Origin: Clusia tigrina
Taxonomy: Eukaryota; Arthropoda; Insecta; Diptera; Clusiidae
Reading direction: 5' to 3'
Assembly: GCA_920105625.2 (NCBI GenBank)
Contig: OV050030.1
Coordinates: forward strand, 215,434,325 to 215,498,324
Length of the DNA stretch: 64,000 bases
Of this stretch, positions 39,327 to 51,113 are shown one piece after another. The notes under the pieces were generated by a model. It had not been told where the DNA came from, did not search any database, and worked only from the letters and a program-made list of their open reading frames with translations. The position numbers were made by a program, and so were the translations under genes. Position 1 is the first letter of the stretch; the number at the start of each line of letters is the position of its first letter.

Positions 39327-41813
39327 CTTCAAATGGCCCTAACTTCTATACGGTGCGACCTATACCAATCAAAGTTTGCAACAATCAAATGCGTGTAACT
39401 TTTAGTGGAACTTAATAAAATCTTGAAATTTTGTGACAATAAAGTACTCGAGCCTCTTGTCAATTTAAGCTTTCGCTCATAGCTACCCTTGAGCCCCAAA
39501 TCAAACTCCGATAAAACTTCAAAGGGCCCTAACTTCTATACGGTGCGTCCTACACCTATCAAAGTTTGCAACAATCAAATGCTTGCAACTTTTTACTTGA
39601 GCGTCATAAAACCTTGAAATTTGGTGACAATATAGTACTCGAGCCTCATCAATGTAAGCTATCGCGCATAGCTATGCTACCTTTGAGTCCCGAGCCTCTT
39701 GTCAATTTAAGCTATCGCTCATAACTACGCTACCCTTGACTCCAAAATAAAACACTGATATAACTTCAAATCGCCCTATCTTCTACACGGTACGTCCTGC
39801 ACCTATCAAAGTTTGCGACATTCAAATGCTTGTAACTTTTTACTGGAGCGTCATAAAACCTTGAAATTTTGTGACAATAAAGTACTCGAGCCTCTTATCA
39901 ATTTAAGCTATCGCTCATAGCTATGCTACCCTTGAGTCCCAAATCAAACAGTGATAAAACTTCAAATGGCCCTAACTTCTATACGGTGCGATATATACCT
40001 ACCAAAGTTTGCAACAATCAAATGCTTGCAACTTTTACTGGAGCGTCATTTAACCTTAAAATTTGGTGACAATAAAGTACTCGAGCCTCTTATCAATTTA
40101 AGCTATCGCTCATAGCTATGCTACCCTTGAGTCCCAAATCAAACACTGATAAAACTTGAAATGGCCCTAACTTCTTTACGGTGCGTCCTATAGCTATGAA
40201 AGTTGGCAACAATCAAATGCTTGTAACTTTTTGCTGGAACGTCATAAAACTTTGAAATTTGGTGACAATAAAGTACTCGAGCTTCTTATCAATTTAAGCT
40301 ATGGCTCATAGCTATGCTACCCTTGAGTCCCAAATCAAACACTGATAAAACTTCAAATGGCCCTAACTTCTATACGGTGCGTCCTACACCTATCAAAGTT
40401 TGCAACAACAAATGCTTGTAACTTTTTACTGGAGCGTCATAAAACCTTGAAATTTTGTGACAATAAAGTACTCGTGCCTCTTTTCAATTTAAGCTATCGC
40501 TCATAGCTATGCTACCCTTGAGTCCCAAATCAAACACTGATAAAACTTCAAATGGCCCTAACTTCTATACGGTGCGGCCTACACCTATCAAAGTTTGCAA
40601 CAATCAAATGCTTGCAACTTTTTACTGGAGCGTCATAAAACCTTGACATTTTGTGACATTAAAGTACTTGTCAATTTAAGCTATAGCTCATAGCTATGCT
40701 ACCCTTGAGTCGCAAATCAAACACTGATAAACCATCAAATGGCCCTAACTTCTATACGGTGCGTCCTATACCTATCAAAGTTTGCAACAATCAAATGCTT
40801 GTAACTTTTTACTGGAGCGTCATAAAATCTTGAAATTTGGTGACATTAAAGTACTCGAGCCTCTTTTCAATTTAAGCTATCGCTCATAGCTATGCTACCC
40901 TTGAGTCCCAAATCAAACACTGATAAAACTTCAAATGGCCCTAACTTCTATACGGTGCGGCCTACACCTATCAAAGTTTGCAACAATCAAATGCTTGTAA
41001 CTTTTTACTGGAGCGTCATAAAACCTTGACATTTTGTGACATTAAAGTACTTGTCAATTTAAGCTATAGCTCATAGCTATGCTACCCTTGAGTCGCAAAT
41101 CAAACACTGATAAACCATCAAATGGCCCTAACTTCTATACGGTGCGTCCTAAGCCTATCAAACTTTGCAACAATCAAATGCTTGCAACTTTTTACTGGAG
41201 CGTCATAAAACCTTGAAATTTGGTGACAATAAAGTGCTCGAGCCTCTTATCAATTTAAGCTATCGGTCGTAGCTATGCTACCCTTGAGTCCCAAATTAAA
41301 CACTGAAAAAACTTCAAATGGCCCTAACTTCTATACGGTGAGTCCTATACCAATCAAAGTTTGCAACAATCAAATGCGTGTAACTTTTTACTGGAGCTTA
41401 ATAAAATCTTGAAATTTTGTGACAATAAAGTACTCGAGCCTCTTGTCAATTTAAGCTATCGCTCATAGCTACCCTTGAGTCCCAAATCAAACTCTGATAA
41501 AACTTCAAATGGCCCTAACTTCTATACGGTGCGTCCTACACCTATCAAAGTTTTGAACATTCAAATGCTTGTAACTTCTTACTGGAGAGCCATAAAATCT
41601 TTAAATTTTGTGACAATAAATTACTCGAGCCTCTTATCAATTTAAGCTATCGCTCATAGCTATGCTACCCTTGAGTCCCAAATCAAACACTGATAAAGCT
41701 TCAAATGGTCCTAACTTCTATACGATGCGTCCTATACCTATCAAAGTTTGTAACAATCAAATGCTAGTAACTTTTTTTTGGAGCGTAATAAAGTCTTGAA
41801 ATTTTGTGACAAT
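39327..41813. repeat. Dispersed duplication, spacing 5960 bp, copy 1
   Basis: TATACCAATC at 39361 matches 45321 and GAGCG at 41781 matches 47741, both exactly 5960 apart. I noticed about eight substitutions over 2.48 kb and no net indel. The last 0.66 kb overlaps the first 1613-bp tandem unit. Confidence 0.9.
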
Positions 41814-42763
41814 AAAGTAGTCGAGACTCTTGTCAATTTAAGGTATCGCTCATTGCTATGCTATCCTTGAGTCCCAAATCAAAGACTGATAAAACTTCAA
41901 ATGGCCCTAACTTCTATACGGGGCGATATATACCTATTAAAGTTTGCGACAATCAAATGCTTGCACCTTTTTACTGGAGCGTCATATAACCTTGAAATTT
42001 GGTGACAATAAAGTACTCGAGCCTCTTATCAATTTAAGCTATCGCTCATAGCTATGCTAACCTTGAGCCGCAAATCAAACACTGATCAACTTCAAATGGC
42101 CCTAACTTCTATACGGTACGTCCTACACCTATCAAAGTTTGCAACAATCAAATGCTTGCAACTTTTTACTGGAGCGTCATTTAACCTTGAAATTTTGTGA
42201 CAATACAGTACTCGAGCCTCTTATCAATTTAAGCTATCGCTCATAGCTATGCTACGCTTGAGTCCCAACTCAAACAGTGATAAAATTTCAAATGGCCCTA
42301 ACTTCTATACTGTGCGATATATACCTATCGAAGTTTGCAACAATCAAATGCTTGCAACTTTTTACTGGAGCGTCATTTAACCTTGAAATTTGGTGACAAT
42401 AAAGTACTCGAGCCTCTTATCAATTTAAGCTATCGCTCATAGCTATGCTGCCCTTGAGTCCCAAATCATACACTGATAAAACTTCAAATGGCCCTAACTT
42501 CTATACGGTGCGTCCTACACCTATCAAAGTTTGCAACAATCAAATGCTTGTAACTTTTTACTGGAGCGTCATAAAACCTTGAAATTTGGTGACAATAAAG
42601 TACTCGAGCCTCATCAATGTAAGCTATCGCTCATAGCTATGCTACCCTAGAGTCACGAGCCTCTTGTCAATTTAAGCTATCACTCATAGCTATGCTACCC
42701 TTGAGTCCCAAATCAAACACTGATAAACCTTCAAATGGCCCTAACTTCTATACGGTGCGTCCT
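41151..42763. repeat. Tandem HOR, 1613 bp, copy 1
   Basis: AAGCCTATC at 41151 recurs at 42764, and AAGCCTAGC follows at 44377, each 1613 bp apart. The unit is eight monomers including one long and one 5-bp-deleted: 8x196 + 51 - 5 - 1 = 1613. Confidence 0.9.
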
Positions 42764-44376
42764 AAGCCTATCAAACTTTGCAACAATCAAATGCTTGCAA
42801 CTTTTTACTGGAGCGTCATAAAACCTTGAAATTTGGTGACAATAAAGTGCTCGAGCCTCTTATCAATTTAAGCTATCGGTCGTAGCTATGCTACCCTTGA
42901 GTCCCAAATTAAACACTGAAAAAACTTCAAATGGCCCTAACTTCTATACGGTGAGTCCTATACCAATCAAAGTTTGCAACAATCAAATGCGTGTAACTTT
43001 TTACTGGAGCTTAATAAAATCTTGAAATTTTGTGACAATAAAGTACTCGAGCCTCTTGTCAATTTAAGCTATCGCTCATAGCTACCCTTGAGTCCCAAAT
43101 CAAACTCTGATAAAACTTCAAATGGCCCTAACTTCTATACGGTGCGTCCTACACCTATCAAAGTTTTGAACATTCAAATGCTTGTAACTTCTTACTGGAG
43201 AGCCATAAAATCTTTAAATTTTGTGACAATAAATTACTCGAGCCTCTTATCAATTTAAGCTATCGCTCATAGCTATGCTACCCTTGAGTCCCAAATCAAA
43301 CACTGATAAAGCTTCAAATGGTCCTAACTTCTATACGATGCGTCCTATACCTATCAAAGTTTGTAACAATCAAATGCTAGTAACTTTTTTTTGGAGCGTA
43401 ATAAAGTCTTGAAATTTTGTGACAATAAAGTAGTCGAGACTCTTGTCAATTTAAGGTATCGCTCATTGCTATGCTATCCTTGAGTCCCAAATCAAAGACT
43501 GATAAAACTTCAAATGGCCCTAACTTCTATACGGGGCGATATATACCTATTAAAGTTTGCGACAATCAAATGCTTGCAACTTTTTACTGGAGCGTCATAT
43601 AACCTTGAAATTTGGTGACAATAAAGTACTCGAGCCTCTTATCAATTTAAGCTATCGCTCATAGCTATGCTAACCTTGAGCCGCAAATCAAACACTGATC
43701 AACTTCAAATGGCCCTAACTTCTATACGGTACGTCCTACACCTATCAAAGTTTGCAACAATCAAATGCTTGCAACTTTTTACTGGAGCGTCATTTAACCT
43801 TGAAATTTTGTGACAATACAGTACTCGAGCCTCTTATCAATTTAAGCTATCGCTCATAGCTATGCTACGCTTGAGTCCCAACTCAAACAGTGATAAAATT
43901 TCAAATGGCCCTAACTTCTATACTGTGCGATATATACCTATCGAAGTTTGCAACAATCAAATGCTTGCAACTTTTTACTGGAGCGTCATTTAACCTTGAA
44001 ATTTGGTGACAATAAAGTACTCGAGCCTCTTATCAATTTAAGCTATCGCTCATAGCTATGCTGCCCTTGAGTCCCAAATCATACACTGATAAAACTTCAA
44101 ATGGCCCTAACTTCTATACGGTGCGTCCTACACCTATCAAAGTTTGCAACAATCAAATGCTTGTAACTTTTTACTGGAGCGTCATAAAACCTTGAAATTT
44201 GGTGACAATAAAGTACTCGAGCCTCATCAATGTAAGCTATCGCTCATAGCTATGCTACCCTAGAGTCACGAGCCTCTTGTCAATTTAAGCTATCACTCAT
44301 AGCTATGCTACCCTTGAGTCCCAAATCAAACACTGATAAACCTTCAAATGGCCCTAACTTCTATACGGTGCGTCCT
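42764..44376. repeat. Tandem HOR, 1613 bp, copy 2
   Basis: Almost identical to copy 1; the one difference I noticed is GCTTGCACC near 41966 against GCTTGCAAC. A further 70 bp or so of a third copy follows before the short-monomer break at 44451. Confidence 0.9.
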
Positions 44377-45155
44377 AAGCCTAGCAAACTTTGCAACAAT
44401 CAAATGCTTGCAACTTTTTACTGGAGCGTCATAAAACCTTCAAATTTGGTGACAATTTAAGCTATGGCTCATAGCTATGCTACCCTTGAGTCCCAAATCA
44501 AACACTGGCAAAACTTCAAATGGCCCTAACTTCTATACTGTGCATCCTATACCAATCAAAGTTTGCAACAATCAAATGCGTGTAACTTTTAGTGGAACTT
44601 AATAAAATCTTGAAATTTTGTGACAATAAAGTACTCGAGCCTCTTGTCAATTTAAGCTATCGTTCATGGCTATGCTACCCTTGAGTCCCAAATCAAACAC
44701 TGATAAAACTTCAAATGGCCCTAACTATTATACGGTGCGTCCTACACCTATCAAAGTTTGCAACAATCAAATGCTTGTAACTTTTTACTGGAGCGTCATA
44801 AAATCTTGAAATTTTGTGACCATAAAGTACTAGAGCCTCTTAGCAATTAAAGCTATCGCCCATAGCTACGCTACCTTTCACTCCAAAATAAAACACTGAC
44901 ATAACTTCAAATGGCCCTATCTTCTACACGGTACGTCCTACATCTATCAAAATTTGCGACATTCAAATGCTTGTAACTTTTTACTGGAGCGTCATAAAAT
45001 CGTGAAATTTTGTGACAATAAAGTACTCGAGTCTTTTATCAATTTAAGCTATCGCTCATAGCTCTGCTAACCTTGAGTCCCAAATCAAACACTGATAAAA
45101 CTTCAAATGGTCGAAACATCTATATGGTGCGTCCTACACCTATCACAGTTTGCAA

Positions 45156-45341
45156 ATATCAAATGCTTGTAACTTTTTACTGGAGCCTTGAAATTTGGTG
45201 ACAATAAAGTACTCGAGCCTATTATCAATTTGAGCTATCGGTCATAGCTATGCTACCCTTGAGTCCCAAATCAAACACTGAAAAAACTTCAAATGGCCCT
45301 AACTTCTATACGGTGCGACCTATACCAATCAAAGTTTGCAA
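45156..45341 (+). repeat. Variant monomer G, 186 bp
   Basis: Ten bases (CGTCATAAAA) are missing, so GGAG joins CCTTGAAATTTGG. Further copies lie near 48910, 50240, 56180, 56500, 58280 and 59665. It is confined to the right domain. Confidence 0.85.
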
Positions 45342-47773
45342 CAATCAAATGCGTGTAACTTTTAGTGGAACTTAATAAAATCTTGAAATTTTGTGACAAT
45401 AAAGTACTCGAGCCTCTTGTCAATTTAAGCTTTCGCTCATAGCTACCCTTGAGCCCCAAATCAAACTCCGATAAAACTTCAAAGGGCCCTAACTTCTATA
45501 CGGTGCGTCCTACACCTATCAAAGTTTGCAACAATCAAATGCTTGCAACTTTTTACTTGAGCGTCATAAAACCTTGAAATTTGGTGACAATATAGTACTC
45601 GAGCCTCATCAATGTAAGCTATCGCGCATAGCTATGCTACCTTTGAGTCCCGAGCCTCTTGTCAATTTAAGCTATCGCTCATAGCTACGCTACCCTTGAC
45701 TCCAAAATAAAACACTGATATAACTTCAAATCGCCCTATCTTCTACACGGTACGTCCTGCACCTATCAAAGTTTGCGACATTCAAATGCTTGTAACTTTT
45801 TACTGGAGCGTCATAAAACCTTGAAATTTTGTGACAATAAAGTACTCGAGCCTCTTATCAATTTAAGCTATCGCTCATAGCTATGCTACCCTTGAGTCCT
45901 AAATCAAACAGTGATAAAACTTCAAATGGCCCTAACTTCTATACGGAGCGATATATACCTACCAAAGTTTGCAACAATCAAATGCTTGCAACTTTTACTG
46001 GAGCGTCATTTAACCTTAAAATTTGGTGACAATAAAGTACTCGAGCCTCTTATCAATTTATGCTATCGCTCATAGCTATGCTACCCTTGAGTCCCAAATC
46101 AAACACTGATAAAACTTGAAATGGCCCTAACTTCTTTACGGTGCGTCCTATAGCTATGAAAGTTGGCAACAATCAAATGCTTGTAACTTTTTGCTGGAAC
46201 GTCATAAAACCTTGAAATTTGGTGACAATAAAGTACTTGAGCCTCTTATCAATTTAAGCTATGGCTCATAGCTATGCTACCCTTGAGTCCCAAATCAAAC
46301 ACTGATAAAACTTCAAATGGCCCTAACTTCTATACGGTGCGTCCTACACCTATCAAAGTTTGCAACAACAAATGCTTGTAACTTTTTACTGGAGCGTCAT
46401 AAAACCTTGAAATTTTGTGACAATAAAGTACTCGTGCCTCTTTTCAATTTAAGCTATCGCTCATAGCTATGCTACCCTTGAGTCCCAAATCAAACACTGA
46501 TAAAACTTCAAATGGCCCTAACTTCTATACGGTGCGGCCTACACCTATCAAAGTTTGCAACAATCAAATGCTTGCAACTTTTTACTGGAGCGTCATAAAA
46601 CCTTGACATTTTGTGACATTAAAGTACTTGTCAATTTAAGCTATAGCTCATAGCTATGCTACCCTTGAGTCGCAAATCAAACACTGATAAACCATCAAAT
46701 GGCCCTAACTTCTATACGGTGCGTCCTATACCTATCAAAGTTTGCAACAATCAAATGCTTGTAACTTTTTACTGGAGCGTCATAAAATCTTGAAATTTGG
46801 TGACATTAAAGTACTCGAGCCTCTTTTCAATTTAAGCTATCGCTCATAGCTATGCTACCCTTGAGTCCCAAATCAAACACTGATAAAACTTCAAATGGCC
46901 CTAACTTCTATACGGTGCGGCCTACACCTATCAAAGTTTGGAACAATCAAATGCTTGTAACTTTTTACTGGAGCGTCATAAAACCTTGACATTTTGTGAC
47001 ATTAAAGTACTTGTCAATTTAAGCTATAGCTCATAGCTATGCTACCCTTGAGTCGCAAATCAAACACTGATAAACCATCAAATGGCCCTAACTTCTATAC
47101 GGTGCGTCCTAAGCCTATCAAACTTTGCAACAATCAAATGCTTGCAACTTTTTACTGGAGCGTCATAAAACCTTGAAATTTGGTGACAATAAAGTGCTCG
47201 AGCCTCTTATCAATTTAAGCTATCGGTCGTAGCTATGCTACCCTTGAGTCCCAAATTAAACACTGAAAAAACTTCAAATGGCCCTAACTTCTATACGGTG
47301 AGTCCTATACCAATCAAAGTTTGCAACAATCAAATGCGTGTAACTTTTTACTGGAGCTTAATAAAATCTTGAAATTTTGTGACAATAAAGTACTCGAGCC
47401 TCTTGTCAATTTAAGCTATCGCTCATAGCTACCCTTGAGTCCCAAATCAAACTCTGATAAAACTTCAAATGGCCCTAACTTCTATACGGTGCGTCCTACA
47501 CCTATCAAAGTTTTGAACATTCAAATGCTTGTAACTTCTTACTGGAGAGCCATAAAATCTTTAAATTTTGTGACAATAAATTACTCGAGCCTCTTATCAA
47601 TTTAAGCTATCGCTCATAGCTATGCTACCCTTGAGTCCCAAATCAAACACTGATAAAGCTTCAAATGGTCCTAACTTCTATACGATGCGTCCTATACCTA
47701 TCAAAGTTTGTAACAATCAAATGCTAGTAACTTTTTTTTGGAGCGTAATAAAGTCTTGAAATTTTGTGACAAT
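45287..47773. repeat. Dispersed duplication, spacing 5960 bp, copy 2
   Basis: Same order as 39327-41813. At 47774 it leaves that register: AATACAGTACTCGAG replaces AATAAAGTAGTCGAG and the sequence follows a point equivalent to 42205. Confidence 0.9.
45342..45531 (+). repeat. Variant monomer H, 190 bp
   Basis: Five bases (ATGCT) are missing, giving CATAGCTACCCTTGAG, and one base is missing in ACTTTTAGTGG. The left arm is AGCTTT, which weakens the inverted repeat. The 5-bp deletion is seen from 34.26 kb onward and recurs in the 1613-, 1383- and 1393-bp units. Confidence 0.85.
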
Positions 47774-48432
47774 ACAGTACTCGAGCCTCTTATCAATTTA
47801 AGCTATCGCTCATAGCTATGCTACGCTTGAGTCCCAACTCAAACAGTGATAAAATTTCAAATGGCCCTAACTTCTATACTGTGCGATATATACCTATCGA
47901 AGTTTGCAACAATCAAATGCTTGCAACTTTTTACTGGAGCGTCATTTAACCTTGAAATTTGGTGACAATAAAGTACTCGAGCCTCTTATCAATTTAAGCT
48001 ATCGCTCATAGCTATGCTGCCCTTGAGTCCCAAATCATACACTGATAAAACTTCAAATGGCCCTAACTTCAATACGGTGCGGCCTACACCTATCAAAGTT
48101 TGCAACAATTAAATGCTTGCAACTTTTTACTGGAGCGTCATAAAACCTTGACATTTTGTGACATTAAAGTACTTGTCAATTTAAGCTATAGCTCATAGCT
48201 ATGCTACCCTTGAGTCGCAAATCAAACACTGATAAACCATCAAATGGCCGTAACTTCTATAGGGTGCGTCCTATACCTATCAAAGTTTGCAACAATCAAA
48301 TGCTTGTAACTTTTTACTGGAGCTTCATAAAATCTTGAAATTTGGTGACATTAAAGTACTCGAGCCTCTTGTCAATTTAAGCAACCACTCATAGCTATGC
48401 TAAACTTGAGTCCCAAATCAATCACTGATAAA
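47774..48432. repeat. Mosaic block joining two distant registers
   Basis: The first part (47774 to about 48069) follows 42205 onward. From 47832 to 48432 it also follows 34850-35450, including the private alleles TTCAATACGGTGCGG (35088 and 48070, offset 12982) and GGCCGTAACTTCTATAGG. The block therefore bridges right- and middle-domain material. Confidence 0.75.
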
Positions 48433-49506
48433 ACTTCAAATGGCCCTAACTTCAATACGGTGCGACCTATACCTATGAAAGTTGGCGACAATAAAATGCT
48501 TGTAACTTTTTACTGGATCATCATAAAACCTTGAAATTCTGTGACAATAAATTACTCGAGCCTCTCGTCAATTTAAGCTATCGCTCATAGCTATGCTACC
48601 CTTGAGTTCCAAATCAAACACTGACAAAACTTCAAATGGCCCTAACTTCTATACAGTGCGGCCTATACCTATCAAAGTTTGCAACAATCAAATGCTTGTA
48701 ACTTTTTACTGGAGCATAATAAAATCTGGAAATTTTGTGACAATAAAGTACTCGAGCCACTTGTCAATTTAACCTATCACTCATAGCTATGCTAACCTTG
48801 AGTCCCAAATCAAACACTGATAAAACTTCAAATGGTCGAAACTTCTATACGGTGCGTCCTGCACCTATCAAAGTTTGCAAAAATCAAATGCTTGTAACTT
48901 TTTACTGGAGCCTTGAAATTTGGTGACAATAAAGTACTCGAGCCTCTTATCAATTTAAGCTATCGGTCATAGCTATGCTACCCTTGAGTCCCAAATCAAA
49001 CACTGAAAAAACTTCAAATGGCCCTAACTTCTATACGGTGCGTCCTATACCAATCAAAGTTTGCAACAATCAAATGCGTGTAACTTTTAGTGGAGCTTAA
49101 TAAAATCTTGAAATTTTGTGACAATATAGTACTCGAGCCTCTTGTCAATGTAAGATTTCGCTCATAGCTACCCTTGAGTCCCAAATCAAACTCTGATAAA
49201 ACTTCAAATGGCCCTAACTTCTATACGGTGCGTCCTACACCTATCAAAGTTTGCAACAATCAAATGCTTGCAACTTTTTACTTGAGCGTCATAAAACCTT
49301 GAAATTTTGTGGCAATAAAGTACTCGAGCCTCTTATCAATTTAAGCTATGGCCCATAGCTATGCTACCCTTGAGTCCCAAATCAAACTCTGATAAAACTT
49401 CAAATGGCCCTAACTTTTATACGGAGCATCCTACACCTACCAAATTTTGCAACAATCAAATGCTTGTAACTTTTTACTGGAGCGTCATAAAACCTTCAAA
49501 TTTGGT
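48433..49506. repeat. Satellite monomers with private substitutions
   Basis: About five monomers with alleles I did not find elsewhere, for example ACTGGATCATCAT near 48510 and CACTTGTCAATTTAACC near 48757, plus one G and one H monomer. It looks less homogenised than its surroundings. Confidence 0.65.
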
Positions 49507-50949
49507 GACAATTTAAGCTATGGCTCATAGCTATGCTACCCTTGAGTCCCAAATCAAACACTGGCAAAACTTCAAATGGCCCTAACTTCTATACTGTGCA
49601 TCCTATACCAATCAAAGTTTGCAACAATCAAATGCGTGTAACTTTTAGTGGAACTTAATAAAATCTTGAAATTTTGTGACAATAAAGTACTCGAGCCTCT
49701 TGTCAATTGAAGCTATCGTTCATGGCTATGCTACCCTTGAGTCCCAAATCAAACACTGATAAAACTTCAAATGGCCCTAACTATTATACGGTGCGTCCTA
49801 CACCTATCAAAGTTTGCAACAATCAAATGCTTGTAACTTTTTACTGGAGCGTCATAAAATCTTGAAATTTTGTGACCATAAAGTACTAGAGCCTCTTAGC
49901 AATTAAAGCTATCGCCCATAGCTACGCTACCTTTCACTCCAAAATAAAACACTGACAACTTCAAATGGCCCTATCTTCTACACGGTACGTCCTACATCTA
50001 TCAAAGTTTGCGACATTCAAATGCTTGTAACTTTTTACTGGAGCGTCATAAAATCGTGAAATTTTGTGACAATAAAGTACTCGAGTCTCTTATCAATTTA
50101 AGCTATCGCTCATAGCTATGCTAACCTTGAGTCCCAAATCAAACACTGATAAAACTTCAAATGGTCGAAACATCTATATGGTGCGTCCTACACCTATCAC
50201 AGTTTGCAAATATCAAATGCTTGTAACTTTTTACTGGAGCCTTGAAATTTGGTGACAATAAAGTACTCGAGCCTATTATCAATTTGAGCTATCGGTCATA
50301 GCTATGCTACCCTTGAGTCCCAAATCAAACACTGAAAAAACTTCAAATGGCCCTAACTTCTGTACGGTGCGACCTATACCAATCAAAGTTTGCAACAATC
50401 AAATGCGTGTAACTTTTAGTGGAACTTAATAAAATCTTGAAATTTTGTGACAATAAAGTACTCGAGCCTCTTGTCAATTTAAGCTTTCGCTCATAGCTAC
50501 CCTTGAGCCCCAAATCAAACTCCGATAAAACTTCAAAGGGCCCTAACTTCTATACGGTGCGCCCTACACCTATCAAAGTTTGCAACAATCAAATGCTTGC
50601 AACTTTTTACTTGAGCGTCATAAAACCTTGAAATTTGGTGACAATATAGTACTCGAGCCTCATCAATGTAAGCTATCGCGCATAGCTATGCTACCCTTGA
50701 GTCCCGAGCCTCTTGTCAATTTAAGCTATCGCTCATAGCTACGCTACCCTTGACTCCAAAATAAAACACTGATATAACTTCAAATCGCCCTATCTTCTAC
50801 ACGGTACGTCCTGCACCTATCAAAGTTTGCGACATTCAAATGCTTGTAACTTTTTACTGGAGCGTCATAAAACCTTGAAATTTTGTGACAATAAAGTACT
50901 CGAGCCTCTTATCAATTTAAGCTATCGCTCATAGCTATGCTACCCTTGA
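49507..50949. repeat. Dispersed duplication, spacing ~5055 bp, copy 2
   Basis: Same monomer order as 44451-45895 (short, GGCTATGC, GACCATAAAG, G and H types) with few substitutions, such as TTCTGTACGG near 50359. It is followed by the near-consensus monomer. Confidence 0.85.
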
Positions 50950-51028
50950 GTCCCAAATCAAACACTGATAAAACTTCAAATGGCCCTAACTTCTATACGG
51001 TGCGTCCTACACCTATCAAAGTTTGCAA
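50833..51028 (+). repeat. Reference monomer, 196 bp, near consensus
   Basis: This copy starts CATTCAAATG and the next begins at 51029, exactly 196 bases later. It matches the commonest base at nearly every position I compared. Hand-counted composition is about 63 A, 59 T, 47 C and 27 G. Internal landmarks are a T5 tract at monomer positions 19-23, AAATTTT near 46-52, CTCGAG at 67-72, the inverted repeat at 88-104, and TCAAATG at both 4-10 and 144-150. No reading frame of useful length crosses it. Confidence 0.9.
50920..50936. repeat. Inverted repeat inside the reference monomer (one per monomer)
   Basis: AGCTAT and ATAGCT are perfect 6-bp arms around a 5-nt spacer CGCTC. The right arm also belongs to the 8-bp palindrome ATAGCTAT and to TAGC-TAT-GCTA, so alternative small hairpins are possible. 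Most monomers keep the arms while the spacer varies (CACTC, CGGTC, GGCTC, AGCTC, CGCCC, CGCGC). A role in protein binding or DNA/RNA folding is inference only. Confidence 0.75.
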
Positions 51029-51113
51029 CAATCAAATGCTTGCAACTTTTTACTTGAGCGTCATAAAACCTTGAAATTTTGTGGCAATAAAGTTCTCGAG
51101 CCTCTTATCAATT

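Larger units (their letters stand above)
44451..45895. repeat. Dispersed duplication, spacing ~5055 bp, copy 1
   Basis: GACAATTTAA at 44451 matches 49507 (5056) and TATACCAATC at 45321 matches 50375 (5054). The 2-bp change comes from GACATAACTTC here against GACAACTTC there. It overlaps the 5960-bp duplicate, so this part exists in three places. Confidence 0.85.
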
